Assembly (NCBI GenBank): GCA_032433765.1
Contig: JAVIAB010000139.1
Coordinates: forward strand, 39,949,608 to 40,013,607
From: Megaustenia siamemsis
Lineage: Eukaryota; Mollusca; Gastropoda; Stylommatophora; Ariophantidae
DNA length: 64,000 bases
Direction of reading: 5' to 3'
The notes below the pieces were generated by a model. That model was not told the DNA's origin, ran no database searches, and worked only from the letters and a program-made list of their open reading frames with translations. This document shows positions 1 to 10,489 of the stretch, piece by piece (position 1 is the stretch's first letter; every line of letters starts with the position of its first letter). The position numbers and the translations under genes were made by a program.

Positions 1-366
1 TCATTTTTGGTCTCATTTTCACATTAAACACTACTATACTAATGATAGATTTCAAGAATGAACATCTGGGCAGCAATGATTGATAGATGTGTGTTCTTAG
101 TCTCCTTCAACATTTGGCAGAAAATATGTTAATTGATGGTTGACATAGCACTCACATATCAGATGATGATACCATTAAACAAAATGATGTTTAAGCTAGA
201 GATCACATGGTTTGATAATTAAAAAGAAGTAGCTAAAGTTTGATTGTAACTAGATAAACAAGGATATAATAATAAAATGTGGACATGGCAATTATTTTAC
301 ATACCAGATACTTGTCTTTACCTGTTTTTTTGTTTTTGTTTTGGTCTTTATAATCTATAGTAAAAT

Positions 367-742
367 AATTTGTTTTATATGTCGCCATATATCGACCTTC
401 TGAGCCGTAACCCATAGGGCATAGACTCAAATTCTCTTTCCCTGTTTAAAAAATTCTCTTTCTAGCAGTCTCAATCCTTGCAAAGATCTTTTAACAAATC
501 TCACCATTTGTCTCTGTTCTGTACAAGCATCTTGATGTCATTGAGGGAGCTGATCCCTGCTGCTTTTGCCTCTCTGATCAATGTTCTTCTCAATGTTTCT
601 CTGGGTCTGCATCTTTTCCTCCTACCTGTTGTTTCCCACTTGGAGACTTGCTTTGCTATTCAGTTATTATCTCTTCTCATCACATCTTCAACATATGTCC
701 ATCATCTTTTCTTAAATACTATTACTGGTTGATTGGCGATCT
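367..742 (-). mobile_element. LINE-GATA 3' end (truncated reverse-transcriptase fragment)
   Basis: Read on the - strand, this is the C-terminal end of a non-LTR retrotransposon ORF, followed by a short 3' tail containing the phrase CCCTATGGG..TACGGCTC. It matches the better copies at 34811-35533 and 41757-42257 segment by segment: the block around GAGATCGCCAATCAACC, the GTGATGAGAAGAGATAATAAC block and the ACAGAGACAAATGG block. It lies in a laminin intron. Stop codons and indels show it is dead. The LINE clade is not resolved. Confidence 0.7.
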
Positions 743-812
743 CTAAGTTTTGTATGTAGAGAACATTTTTAAATTACAATTAGTAAGAAAAGTTAATGAC
801 TTTGTTTAACAG

Positions 813-966
813 GAAGGTGCAACAGGATTCATCGGTTGCCTGAGAGATTTTACATTAAACAAGTTACACTTTGATGGACCAGTTAAAAACTTTTATATCC
901 AAAATTGTTCCAATGCGGCAGAGGCTGGCACATACTTTGGTCGAAACGGTGGTCATGTTACTCTGT
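813..966 (+). CDS. Laminin alpha-like gene, exon i (end of penultimate LG domain)
   Basis: The exon begins after a pyrimidine-rich TTTGTTTAACAG acceptor and ends at a GTAAGT-type donor. It is read in phase 0 at the start and leaves one base over at the end. The translation opens EGATGFIGCLRDFTLN, the conserved C-terminal strand and cysteine of a laminin G (LG) domain. It continues to a second Cys (QNCSNAAEAG) and a GTYFGRNGGHVTL linker, which in laminin alpha chains joins LG4 to LG5. Laminin alpha chains are secreted basement-membrane subunits whose LG domains bind integrins, dystroglycan and heparan sulfate. The frame continues exactly into the exon at 4783. Earlier exons lie outside the window. 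Perlecan and agrin also have LG domains, but the linker and the ending of the chain fit laminin alpha best. Confidence 0.8.
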
Positions 967-2129
967 GTAAGTTTTTTTATAAAATATCTGTCGTTTGATA
1001 TGTCAGTAGCCTATTTCAATTACTTTATTGTTTATTAAAACACTGTACAAAGCAATAATGTATGAGTGAATCTTGTGCTGGAATCCATAAGAAAAAACGA
1101 ACAAACACAAAAACAGAAATGCATATAGAAGAAAATTATAAAAATTGTTAAGAAAGACATAGTGTATGATTATTGATATATGGTTATTGATCCAGCAGCC
1201 TGTAGACCTTCTGTCCTTTCAATGCCACACTGATATTTTATGTGCTGGAGTGGCTATGAATTTTCTGTCCAGGTCTGAAGCCAGTAAAAGGACCTTCACA
1301 ACAGTCAGCAACTATGGCCAATTACAAAATGCTGAGTTCAAGTTACTCATATCCCATAATCAGCATGTTTTATTTGCATATTAGTTGTGCTGAACTTCTT
1401 TAAGGTTCCAAACAAAGAATCTTAAATGTAAGACAAAGTTATGTTCATTGTGCCCATTGATTAAATGCAATTTGCATTGATAGGTTCCAGTCACAAGAAA
1501 ACAATGCAGTTTGTCTGTCAGTAACGAGTTCTATAAAGTACAATAAATGTTCTTTTCAAAACATAGAGAGGGAAAGCATATAAAGTAATATAATACAACT
1601 TTGTATACATGCACTATTGATATGATTTATGGTTTCTTGAAGATCTTTATTCTAAGCCATTTTTTAAATTATGACATGAGTTTTCTTGTTTCAATCTTAC
1701 AGCTGTTTGCAGACTTCTCAATACAAATTTTATGAATTTGTTCCCAAATTGCAATCAGCCTTACTACTGTAATAATAAAGATTTGGCTCACAGATTTTTA
1801 AAAAATAATAAAAATGTGTACTGCCTCCTCTCACCTCTTTATTATGTGACATAGCATAAATATAAAATATGATATGAGCTACTTGAACCGTGATATTAAA
1901 ACATGTTATATATTTGTTGTTTATCAAATGATGTCTCTCACATGCGAAAAATGCTGTAATAGATATATTTTTAAAATATTATAAATTATTATTTTAAGAA
2001 AATTATCTGGAGGTCACAGAAATAAGGTCTTACTGAATGTTGAAAATACCTTGGGCATCTAAAATGAATTTTTTTGTTTATCTTCTGCACCATTGTTCTC
2101 TGTCTTAAAGAATTTTAGAGACTGTAGGT
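967..2129. other. Laminin intron sequence, no gene seen
   Basis: AT-rich intron following the exon at 813-966. I see no coding exon, RNA gene or clear repeat here. Short ORFs are open by chance and show no family motif. Confidence 0.5.
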
Positions 2130-2285
2130 GCATTATGTTATGGTTTGCAGCAAACTGCAGAATCTGTGCTTTTTGACCTAACACATTCGACTTCAGCAGA
2201 ACTTTTTTTTGGCATCAGGTTGCCTTTTTTCTTCTTTCATTCCTACTCTCTTGACCAGATTTGCTAGTCTGTTTCCAGGCTAACA
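2130..2285 (-). mobile_element. SINE-B fragment
   Basis: The sequence carries the SINE-B core in reverse: GGTTTGCAGCAAACTGCAG, then TTTTTGACCTAACACATTCG, ACTTCAGCA, CAGGTTGCC and CTTGACCAGA. These line up with the full copies at 42544-42899 and 44255-44608. The fragment is interrupted by a G-rich tract at 2287, with LINE-ATG sequence directly after it. Confidence 0.65.
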
Positions 2286-2286
2286 A

Positions 2287-2327
2287 TGGGGGGGGGGAGA
2301 GGGGGGGGGGAGAGAATGGGGGGGGGA
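2287..2327 (+). repeat. G-rich purine tract
   Basis: About 40 bases made almost only of G, with runs of seven to ten Gs separated by AGA or AGAGAAT. It sits exactly at the join between a SINE-B fragment and a LINE-ATG fragment. Four or more long G-runs would satisfy the usual G-quadruplex pattern. Confidence 0.8.
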
Positions 2328-3070
2328 TGTTACAAGAAATGTTGGACATTATAGTGAAAGAAAGCAAAAATAAAGGACTCAGCCTTAATAGCAAAAAGGC
2401 AGAAGTAATGGTAGCAACAAAGAAAAAGACATCACCTCAGTGCAAAATAAAGACAAGTGGAACAATATTAAAACAGATAAATGAATTTAAATATTTGGGA
2501 ACTTTGTTAACTTCAGACAGATGTACAAAATAGGTGAGATGCAGAATGGCTCAGGCAAAAGCAGCTTTCCAAAAAATGAGGAAGATACTATGCAATCCAT
2601 TTTTGACAATAGAAACAAGATAAAGAGTTCTTAAATGTTATGTAGAGCTAGTTTTAACATATGGATGTGAATCATGGACAATAGGACAACAGACAAGAAA
2701 ATCACTGGAGTCTGTAGAAATGTGGTTTTACAGAAGAATATTGAGAATACCATGGACAGCTAAGAAGAGTAATGAAAATGTTCTGAAAGAGGTCAAAGCA
2801 AAAAGAGAGCTAATTTCAAATATTAGGAAGAAACAATCATCATTTTTTTTGCCATGTAATGAGAAGAAAACAGCTTGAATATATTGTAACAACTGGAGAA
2901 ATTGAGGGACGAAGCGATAGAGGGAAGCAAAGAGAAAAGATACCAGACAGCTTAAGAGAATGGCTTGGCAGAAGGTCAACAACAGAAATGATAAATAACT
3001 GTCATGATCAAAAGTTGTGGAGAGACATGATCACCTACGCCAGCAGGCCCGGTACTTGATGATGATGATG
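2328..3070 (+). mobile_element. LINE-ATG 3' portion, degenerate
   Basis: A broken reverse-transcriptase C-terminal region. It includes EMLDIIVKESKNKGLSLNSK, KAEVMVATKK, FKYLGTLLTSD, a thumb/connection block (YGCESWT in shifted frame), then GRSDRGKQREKIPDSL and the 3' tail GATGATGATGATG. The order matches the longer copy at 50568-52072. Multiple stops and frameshifts make it a dead insertion. The ATG-repeat tail is typical of RTE-like LINEs, but the clade is inferred. Confidence 0.8.
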
Positions 3071-3174
3071 GGTGGAAAAAAGGAGTGGAATTTTATTATT
3101 AGTCGTCATTGATCCTGATGTAAGCTGTTAGCTATGAGTTGCTGATAAACTTTAAGACCATTTGCTGGTGAATG

Positions 3175-3485
3175 TTATGGGGCTTAGCTAAAGAGAGTAA
3201 TGAGAATTTTCTATAAAATATTAAGGCAGAAAGAGTACCTGTTTATCAACATCAAGAGATAGCAAATGTCATTTGTTTTGGCCATGTAATGTAAAGGAAA
3301 CAATTGGATTATAGTTGTGATAACTGGAAAAATTACTGAAGGAAGAGGACTAAGAAAAACTGAAAGAAAAGATACCAAACAATTTTATGAAGTCAGGAGC
3401 AGATTTGTTAAAGAATTGTAGAGGCAGAAAGTTGTGGAAAAATTATTATCTATGCTAGTATCCAAGGTACTTAATGATGATGATT
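3175..3485 (+). mobile_element. LINE-ATG 3' end, second fragment
   Basis: A more decayed repeat of the last 300 bp of LINE-ATG: GCTAAAGAGAGTAATGAGAA, the TTTTGGCCATGTAATG block, the ACTGGAAAAATTACTGAAGG block and the tail TACTTAATGATGATGATTC. It probably belongs to an older insertion lying next to the 2328-3070 copy. Confidence 0.7.
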
Positions 3486-3790
3486 CTTGATCCTTCCAAT
3501 GCCATTAGATGGCACATAGGGCTCATAGAGTCTCCTGCCAATTGTCTCTATTCTAGGCAAGCTGTTTGATAATAAAAAGTGAACCTGTACCTGGCAACCT
3601 TGGCTTTTTTTAGTTCATTTTAGTGTTTTACAGAGTTGTCCTCTTTTCCTCTGACCTGATGTTTCCCTTTGGAGAGCCTGTTTAGTATTTCTCTGGTCAT
3701 TTCTTCTAAATACATACACCCGTCCATCTTATTTTTTCTTAATAGTAGATGAGATAAATGCTTGCATGGCTGTCTCTCTTATTTCAGTTT
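3486..3790 (-). mobile_element. Possible LINE fragment
   Basis: Phrases such as CATTAGATGGCACATAGGGC and the cysteine-poor, T-rich run after it resemble the 3' regions of the LINEs elsewhere in the window read backwards. No motif is clean enough to assign a family. Confidence 0.3.
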
Positions 3791-3836
3791 TATTCTTTAA
3801 TTTGATGATAATGATGATGATGATAGAAGATGGAAA

Positions 3837-3838
<2 letters not shown>

Positions 3839-3886
<48 letters not shown>

Positions 3887-3912
3887 CAGAGTAGGATTCC
3901 AGACTCTCACTT
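3839..3912 (-). repeat. (TC)n microsatellite grown from a LINE 3' end
   Basis: About 40 bp of TC dinucleotides followed by TGCAATCAGAGTAGGATTCC. Read on the - strand this is the final RVWNPTLI of the LINE also seen at 38590-38875 and 46315-46480, then a GA-repeat tail. The microsatellite is therefore probably the tail of an otherwise lost LINE insertion. Confidence 0.65.
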
Positions 3913-4180
3913 CATGATGGAAATTATTCTTGCTGTTTAATTTAAATATAAACAAACTATTTTTCATCTCTAAATAAAAATAGAAAAACATCATAATTGG
4001 AAGGTGCTGGTTCTATAAATACTGGCATTATAAAAAATTACCAGGTATGAACATGCTTCAGACATGCAATAAATAGGTTCTTGACATTCAAAATTATATA
4101 TGTTTACACATTAGTGAGTGAGAGTATCACTGCAAAAACTACAATCCCTCTAATATGTTATTAGGCCACCTTTATTTTTT

Positions 4181-4249
4181 TTAATCAAATATATAATATA
4201 TATATATATAAATATATTATATATATATTTATTATATATATATATATCT
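4181..4249. repeat. (AT)n microsatellite
   Basis: Alternating AT/TA with a few TTT or AAA interruptions, self-complementary throughout. It directly abuts SINE-E. Confidence 0.85.
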
Positions 4250-4655
4250 TCTTAGCATTCACCCCTTAAGTAGGCCTGTATGCATTGTCTCACTAGTTTA
4301 TGGCAAAGCCGTGATATCTGTGCCTTCAGGCCCGACACATCTGTCTATGGCATAGATAAGTTGATTTGCTTAACAATTTTTGCCCAAAGAACTGCCATTT
4401 TTGGCCCACTCTTTTTGACTTTAAACTGTCATGGGTTTTTTAATGTGTGCAAGTGCATACAGGACTTTCTATTTTTTGCTGTTTTCTGAGAGAGCTAGAT
4501 ATCAAATCCCACTACCCAGAGACCAGGAGAAGGTAATGCCAGAAAGAAACTATGGATTCAATTTTTGAAAAATTCCTGCCATCTGATGTCAGGATCAAAC
4601 CCAGGACCTCCTTGTCCAGAGACAGGTGTCTTACCTCTAGACCACCCAGTCCCTA
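4250..4655 (-). mobile_element. SINE-E, near full length
   Basis: Read on the - strand it starts with a tRNA-like head: GGACTGGGTGGTCTAGAGGT resembles an A box and GTCCTGGGTTTGATCCTGAC resembles a B box. The body includes the block ACAGATGTGTCGGGCCTGAA, shared with SINE-B, and it ends in GGGTGAATGC followed by AAGAAG. It matches the copy at 49770-50168 along its whole length. RNA polymerase III would transcribe such an element if it were active. Confidence 0.75.
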
Positions 4656-4782
4656 CATAATATATAACTGCTTAGATTTTATGGGGGAAAGAAACAGCAA
4701 CAAATAAACAGAAACTAATCATGAAATTATATTTGCTTGTTTAATAAACTTGACATGTCATAAAATCTTCACTATTTAACAG

Positions 4783-4913
4783 ATGACAAGTTCAGAGTAG
4801 GAAGAGACTTGGATATAGCTATGGATGTTAAACCTAGATCCCAAGAAGGTGTCCTGCTCAGTGTTCATGGCAATGGAAGTGACTTTGTTGTATTGCAGTT
4901 ATCTGATGGAGGG
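4783..4913 (+). CDS. Laminin alpha-like gene, exon ii (start of last LG domain)
   Basis: The acceptor is TTTAACAG. The first two bases complete the Tyr codon split with the exon at 813-966. The translation YDKFRVGRDLDIAMDVKPRS then EGVLLSVHGNGSDFVVLQLS DGG is the first half of an LG5-type beta sandwich, with the usual LDIxMDVKPRSxxGVLL pattern. The donor is GG|GTCAGT, and the exon ends in phase 0. A second possible GT a few bases further would break the frame with the next exon, so it was not used. Confidence 0.8.
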
Positions 4914-5033
4914 GTCAGTATAATGTAACCATGATAAATAAATTAACTAAGCATACTTTAGTTTTATTTACTTTTTTGAAAAATGTGCATTATAGGAATG
5001 GCATAGTCATTCATGATAAGAGAAGAAGTATCT

Positions 5034-5090
5034 TGGTCTACACCCTATGGGCCGGCTATGGCTCGAAAGGTCAATAGATAGATAGATAGT
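5034..5090 (+). mobile_element. LINE-GATA 3' tail remnant
   Basis: A short isolated tail: AAGTATCTTGGTCTACACCC, then the GGCCGGCTATGGCTCGAAAG block and (GATA)n. It is the same 3' end as at 35460-35533. It appears to be a very short 5'-truncated insertion. Confidence 0.75.
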
Positions 5091-5489
5091 CATTCATTCA
5101 TATTATTGGTAGATTTGTTCACAAAATAGGAATTCAGACTATCTTTTCTCTTCTAAATAATTTAGCCACAGTACAATTCTTAGCAGTTGATGCATAGAAG
5201 ATGTTTATTGGAAATTTTAAATGCTTTCTATATAATCCAAACGGTTAATTATAAAAGTATTATTTTTTAAATCAATAAAATGTATGTAAATACTTCTTTG
5301 GAATTTTAAATACTGTTCTTTTATGTTTCTAGTAGTGGCATTATGATATATATTTTATTTGTTTCTTCTAAAACATATTTGCTCCTTTCTTAAAATTCTT
5401 GCATTTCCTGCTGAATACTTTGTTACACAGTAATAAAATGAAAGAGTGTAAAATAATGTTATAGTTCATTTGCTTTTGGATGACAGTTT

Positions 5490-6225
5490 TAATAGCAGAA
5501 ATGGAAAACAAGATACAGGAAATTGTAGACATAATTGAGAGGGAAAGAAAGCAACAAGAAAGGTCTCAATCTGAAGAGTAAGAAAACAGAAGTAATGATC
5601 ATATTAAAGAAACAATCATCACCACCATGCAACATAAAAATAAGAAGGATATATTTGGAACAAGCACTGAGCGTCAAATACTTGGGCACACTACCATTCT
5701 GTGGTGCATCTAACATCAGATGGAAGATGCACCACAGAAATAAAAAGCAAAATAGTTCAGGCCATTTCAGAAAATGAAAAACATCTTGTGCAACAAGGCT
5801 ATATCTAGAATAGAAGTTAGAGAGTTCATTTGTGCTAGAAAGAGCCAATTCTGATCCATGGAAGTGAATCCTGGCTGTAGACAATCTAATAAAAAAACAA
5901 TGAGAAGCCACAAAGATGGGATTTCTCAGAAGGATGTTGAGAGTTCTCTGGGCAGCTAAAAAGACCAAAAGAGGAAATTCTCATAGCCAACACAAAAAAG
6001 TGAGCTCTTATAAAACAGAAATAAACAATATTTTTCAGGCATATCACGAGAAGAGAAAAGTTGGAATACTTGGTTACAACTGGCAAAATAGAGGGAAGGA
6101 GAGACAAAGAGAGAAGATATTAGATAGCTTGGTGTTGTGACATGGAAAATAGTCAACAACAGAATTGATACAATGCAATTTTTATAGAAAATTGTGGAAG
6201 AAGAACATGATCGCCAATGATATAA
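5490..6225 (+). mobile_element. LINE-ATG 3' portion, degenerate
   Basis: Contains SNKKGLNLKSKKTEVMIILK, then VKYLGT, a broken thumb region, WAAKKTKRG, the RRMLRVLWAAK motif and REKILDSLVL. The order is as in the copy at 50568-52072, with several frame changes. It lies in the laminin intron and is not functional. Confidence 0.8.
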
Positions 6226-6302
6226 TGATTTGCTTTTGTGCTGTTTTTATAGTTTCTGATTTATTTTGTTGTGTGTTCAAAATTAGTACCTTCATTTTTA
6301 AA

Positions 6303-6765
6303 TGATTATCTTGGGGGCTACATGGCCTAGAAGTAAGATGTCAGTATCTATACAAAAAGGTCCTGGGTTTGATTCCCACCACAAGAAGTGGAAAACGTTC
6401 CCCTGGTCACTGGGTAGTGAGATCCAATGTGTAGCCCTCTCGGAAAAAGGTGAAAAACAGGAGGTCGTTTGTGCATTCTGCACAGATTAAAGAACCCTTG
6501 GGAGGTGGAAATCGAAAAAAGTAGGCCACTGCCAGGACAAAAATTAAAGTGTAATCTACCCAAAATTTTAAAACTCTCGACGATAAAAATATGAGAGAAC
6601 CTTTGAAGTCAAAGAATATCTGCCTGTATGGCGGGGGACTCCTGGGCACACGGCAGCCGGTGTGAAAAGTAGAAAAAAAGTTATATTCATGCAAAACTCA
6701 GTCCCTCCATCGGGATTTCGCTAGAGATATAAAGCTGGCAAACACAAAAAAACAACAAAACAAAT
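6303..6765 (+). mobile_element. SINE-E, full-length copy
   Basis: Begins with a tRNA-like head: CTACATGGCCTAGAAGTAAG (A-box region) and GGTCCTGGGTTTGATTCCCA (B-box region). It then has a body of about 350 bp and a 3' end AAAGCTGGCAAACAC followed by A-rich repeats. That 3' end is the same phrase that closes SINE-C and, in a modified form, SINE-B. It is inserted just upstream of a laminin exon. Confidence 0.75.
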
Positions 6766-6813
6766 CTTTAGCTTCATTTTTCATATTACTACATTATTAT
6801 TTACACATTACAG

Positions 6814-6913
6814 ATCATCTTCACTGCAGACAATGGAGCAGGTCCCATTATGATTCAATATGTTCCTCAAACTAAGAATGCCCTTTGTGATGGACGATGG
6901 CATAGTATTAGAG
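6814..6913 (+). CDS. Laminin alpha-like gene, exon iii (middle of last LG domain)
   Basis: The acceptor is TTTACACATTACAG and the exon starts in phase 0. The translation IIFTADNGAGPIMIQYVPQT then KNALCDGRWHSIR contains the DNGAG turn and the LCDGxWHxI motif that is strongly conserved in laminin LG domains. The Asp and Asn of the first motif lie near the calcium site in solved LG structures. One base remains before the donor GGTAGAG, matching the phase of the exon at 9374. Its position and the family motif together make this a firm exon. Confidence 0.85.
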
Positions 6914-7139
6914 GTAGAGCTTCTTTATGAGCCAAAATTATATCATTTTTTTACCCTACATTGAGTATTTTGACATTTTTTTTTTTTTTTTAATTATTGA
7001 GTTTACACATAGTTTTAAAAAATTATCACATTTTAAGGAAGTTTTCACACATTTTTATATTATTGTTTTAAAAAATTATCAAACATTCTTGCACCAATTT
7101 GGAAAGAATTATTCTTTATTTCTGTTCTGTTTGTCACTT

Positions 7140-7890
7140 TGTTTTGTGCCTGATTTGAGGAAGGTACAAAGTTCTGTTCTCGCCCTTTTGGTGGCTTCAG
7201 TCAATCAATTGATGTTGTTGTTGCCTTTCTTTGAGATTGTTTGTCCTTGTTACTCTGGGTCTACCTCTTGTTCTCTCTTCTCCTCTTCTAATATATGATT
7301 TGTTTGGTAAGAATCACACAGAATTTTTTCGAGATGGACAAACGTTTATATGTTGTTTCTGAATGTAGCTTGACATTGGTCAATGGCTACACTTTTTCTC
7401 ATAATATAATTTATTATTTTGTCTTTTTTGGTCACTCTAAGCACTTTTTTCAGGCATCTCTTTACTGTGGTGACAAGCTTTCTTATATGCATAGCTGTAC
7501 ATGACCATGTATAGCATTTCAATGTTTGGATGAATATACTCTGTATAAGATATTTCTTGGCGTAAATAGGTTTTGCTTTGTGTTGAAGTGTAGGGGATAG
7601 CTGTCCCAATATTTGGTTTGTCTTGTTGCACTGGATGTCTGTTTCTTTATCGATTTTACTATCTTCAGAGAATGTTGTTCCCAGATATTTAAAGTTTGTT
7701 ACTTGTTTTGTAACTTGGTGTTCTGTAGCTATGTTAATGTCTTCTTTTGTCTTCCTATTGATATGACTTCTGTTTTTTCAGTGCTTATTTCCCTGTTACT
7801 CATTTTACATTCTTTATTCATGGACAGCAGATGTCAAAGTTCTATTTCTTTGAAGCTATTAGGGCCTGATCATCAGCAAAAATTAGTTGT
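7140..7890 (-). mobile_element. LINE-4 reverse-transcriptase fragment
   Basis: On the - strand, with frameshifts, it reads FADDQALIAS, then ISTEKTEVISIGRQKK, TEHQVTKQVTNFKYLGTTFS and NKTNQILGQLSPTLQHKA. It ends with an IRKLVTTVKRCLKKVLRVTK block. The catalytic-site signature (here FADD) and the FKYLG block identify a non-LTR reverse transcriptase of a family distinct from LINE-ATG. It is truncated at both ends and dead. Confidence 0.7.
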
Positions 7891-7966
7891 AAATGATTAT
7901 TACATGTTTTTAAAACAACATTTTTTACCAAATAATCAGGTTTTCACATCACTGTTTAGCAATAAA

Positions 7967-8232
7967 GTAAAATAAAAAAAAAGTAAAGTCCCCATTATGC
8001 CAAATGGCGTGTAGGGAATATGGTGTTAGTGACCATAATTTTTACAGACCTTCGGCACATGGTTTTTGGGGTAATGTGGCCGGTATTACGCCCGTGCCGC
8101 TTTACTTTCCCAGAAAAAATCCAGTACCCATTTAAGGCTGGGTGAACCCGGAAGCTGTTGATCAGGATCAAACTCGACCTCATGTCCTTTGAGGTCCAGA
8201 TCACTAACCACTGAGCTATCATGGTTCCCTCA
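7967..8232 (-). mobile_element. SINE-D with target-site duplication
   Basis: A tRNA-derived SINE. On the - strand the head reads GGAACCATGATAGCTCAGTG, with the A-box TAGCTCAGTGG. It continues to a B-box-like GAGTTTGATCCTGATC and a body ending in TTTACTTTTTTTT. It is flanked by TTAGCAATAAA (7956-7966) and TTAGTAATAAA (8233-8243), a near-perfect target-site duplication, so the boundaries are secure. Confidence 0.85.
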
Positions 8233-8759
8233 TTAGTAATAAATTGGGTTTTATTTACACTGTTCTCAATTTGAATTTCATTATGGGTTTTAGATCAAAT
8301 TAGGCAATCACATTGTTAGTTTCAATGGCATTGTTGCACTTTTGTATGCTTTTTCTTAATTTGTATAACTTTCTTCACATTTTGAGTTTTTGTTAACATT
8401 CCTACACATACATCAAATTGATTTTTTCACATGTTGACAGGAGTGGTGAATTCAAAAAATTACGCTCTGACCATTTTTACATCTTTATAAATTACAACTA
8501 ACTTTAAAATCTTTTATGACTTTTTTTTTTTTGCATATCACGATTTGTGAATATAGTTTATTTCTCATGATAATTTTTGGATTTATGTGTTCCTTTATGT
8601 TCTTCATTCAGTTTTGAGAGAACACTTTGTTCATTGTGCCAAAGTTTACAGAAAGACTACGTAAACTGCATGTTTCCAACCAAAATTTTGTATTTTGGCA
8701 GACACTTTAATTGACAAGGATGTCAGTCACAACACAATGTTCTAGTTGCTTTTTTCAAC
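8233..8759. other. Laminin intron sequence, no gene seen
   Basis: AT-rich sequence with poly-T runs and no recognisable exon, RNA gene or repeat family. Confidence 0.4.
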
Positions 8760-9010
8760 ATGATAGAGGAGAGAGATGTCTGTCTGTCTGCAGGTCTGTC
8801 TGTTGTCCTTTCTGAAGACAGCATGTAAGGGCAGAAATTCTACACTCTCCATGCCCGATGACCTTTACTATTAAGCATCGGATTTTGTATAGGACAATCG
8901 TTGTATCTTGCCACAGGTTCCTGTTCTGGATAAGCATCTCAACATCATCAGTAAGCAAGACAGCTGATGCCTATTGTTACTGCTTCTCACCTCAGTGTTT
9001 TTTTTAGTGT
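8760..9010 (-). mobile_element. LINE-GATA-group 3' fragment
   Basis: Parallel to 39290-39505. Shared blocks on the + strand are CACAGGTTCCTGTTCTGGAT and GCATCTCAACATCATCAGTA, with weaker similarity to the end of LINE-GATA. It ends in a GACA-repeat tail on the - strand. It is a short, decayed fragment. Confidence 0.5.
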
Positions 9011-9169
9011 TTTTCTAGATTACCTTTTTTACTCTCTGGTTAAAGTAATGCAGTTTCAATTTTTTTTTTTTTTAATACAGCACACATGAGAGGAATATGT
9101 TCTTGTTTTTTAACTTTTTCACATTTACTAACATTCTCATTGTCTGTCCTTAGAAGAATGTTTAGTTGA

Positions 9170-9226
9170 TGTAGATGTATTGTGGTCTGCTGCAGAACTG
9201 TGATATTTGCACCTTTTGGGAAAACA
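9170..9226 (-). mobile_element. SINE-B fragment
   Basis: GTGGTCTGCTGCAGAACTGT, GATATTTGCACCTTTTGGG matches the most conserved SINE-B block in reverse. Only about 55 bp remain. Confidence 0.55.
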
Positions 9227-9373
9227 ATATATAAAATAGTTTATCTACTTATTTTTACTGTGACAATTTTTTGTCCACAGTCCTAGTAAAAAAATTCATT
9301 ATATTTGTTCTTATTTGTACATTATTGTTAATATTTGTGAATCAAAACAATTGTTTTTATATGCTTGGCACAG

Positions 9374-9496
9374 CTATCAAGAACAAGCACATTCTCATAT
9401 TGACAGTTGATGGAGTTAATATAGGAGAGCAGCATGGAAAATCTGAAATCTCTGCAGCAGACACACATGATCCTCTTTACATTGGTGGCAATACAG
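9374..9496 (+). CDS. Laminin alpha-like gene, exon iv (copy 1)
   Basis: The acceptor is GCTTGGCACAG. The first two bases complete an Ala codon with the base left from 6814-6913. The translation IKNKHILILTVDGVNIGEQH, then GKSEISAADTHDPLYIGGNT, is the back half of the LG domain, including the H-x-L-x-L-x-VDG strand and the DPLYIGG loop. The donor is ACAG|GTTTGT and one base is carried over. The duplication breakpoint lies only 17 bp upstream of this exon, so the identical exon at 19719 keeps its AG acceptor but loses the native upstream intron. Confidence 0.85.
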
Positions 9497-9713
9497 GTTT
9501 GTCAAAAAGTTGTATTCATTAACAGTTTTTAGCGGTGATTTGTGGTGAAGTGATTAAAACTGTAACTTATATTGGCCTTGATGGTGCTCACAATATTGAG
9601 GATAAAATAGAATATTAATAGAATAATAATAAAATAGAATATTAATAGAATAATAATAAAATAGAATAATATAGAGATAATTACTTTTTTTTTTCTTTGG
9701 TCTAATGTCTAAT

Positions 9714-9988
9714 CTCCCGTGTGTTACCGGGGCCTCATTATGTGGGAAGTAAAGAATAGTGACACTGTGACCTTCCAAGCATGTCGTAAGAGGCGACTAA
9801 GGAGTTTGATCGATGGCTTGACAAGCTGTCATTGTAAAAAGCATTGTTATGGAAACAGAACCATAGATTTTAGAAGCAGTGATCTCTGCAATATGTGCCA
9901 TTTTGGCACGCAAGGTTTCTGTTTTTGAGATTATAGTTCTGCCCTATGTGTCGTCTTCGGCGCGAAAGGACAATAGATAGATAGATAG
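9714..9988 (+). mobile_element. SINE-A with target-site duplication
   Basis: Starts TCCCGTGTGTTACCGGGG, has the core CATGTCGTAAGAGGCGACTA and CATTTTGGCACGCAAGG, and ends TCGGCGCGAAAGGACAATAG followed by GATA repeats. The flanks AATGTCTAAT (9704-9713 and 9989-9998) are an exact duplication. The last 40 bp resemble the 3' tail of LINE-GATA. I see no clear tRNA or 5S rRNA promoter, so its origin is open. Confidence 0.85.
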
Positions 9989-10014
9989 AATGTCTAATGT
10001 TCGTACACAGTTTG

Positions 10015-10130
10015 AAATAGATGCTTGTGTTCGTCCAATGACTAAAGGAATACATCTATTCCTCATTCACCTTTAAAAGGACATTAAGTAGCGCGTATAC
10101 TTTGCATGTTATAATTGTGTCATAATATAA
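10015..10130 (-). mobile_element. SINE-B 3' fragment
   Basis: In reverse it carries the SINE-B tail region: GCTTGTGTTCGTCCAATGAC, TAAAGGAATAC, CCTTTAAAAGGACATTAAGT and ATTGTGTC. This is the portion missing from the copy at 11603-11835. Confidence 0.6.
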
Positions 10131-10223
10131 ATAAGGTATGCTGATGATACAGTCATAATCACTAAGAGTGAAAATGAGTTACAAGAAATGTTAGACATTA
10201 TAGTGAAGGAAAGCAAAAATAAA

Positions 10224-10489
10224 AGTAAAAAAAAAAAAGTAAAGTACCCCCGTCACGCCAAGTGATGTATAGGGAATATGGTGTTAGTGATCATAAATTT
10301 TACAGACCTTCGGCACATGATTTTTGGGCTAATGTGGTCGGTATTACGCCCGTAACGCTTCACTTTCACAGAAAAAAATCTGGTACCCATTTAAGGTTGG
10401 GTGAACCCGGAAGCTGTCGGTTGGGATCGAACCCTACCCCTTGTCCTTTGTAGTCCAGTTCACTAATCACTGAGCTACCGCGGCTCCCT
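10224..10489 (-). mobile_element. SINE-D inside LINE-ATG
   Basis: tRNA-like head on the - strand (GGAGCCGCGGTAGCTCAGTG, B box GGTTCGATCCC) and a T-rich tail. It is flanked by AAAAATAAA at 10215-10223 and 10490-10498; removing it restores continuous LINE sequence. Confidence 0.9.

Noticed and set aside
4914..4926. Alternative donor at AT|GTAACC for the laminin exon ending 4913
   Set aside because: It would break the frame with 6814-6913; the GGG|GTCAGT donor keeps the conserved LG sequence continuous.
5489..5968. 159-codon - strand frame
   Set aside because: It is the complementary strand of LINE-ATG; the + strand carries the recognisable reverse-transcriptase blocks.
10262..10453. 63-codon frame MMYREYGVSDHKFYRPSAHD and its relatives at 20605, 36894 and 44694
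   Set aside because: These are chance frames in SINE-D; they recur only because the SINE does.
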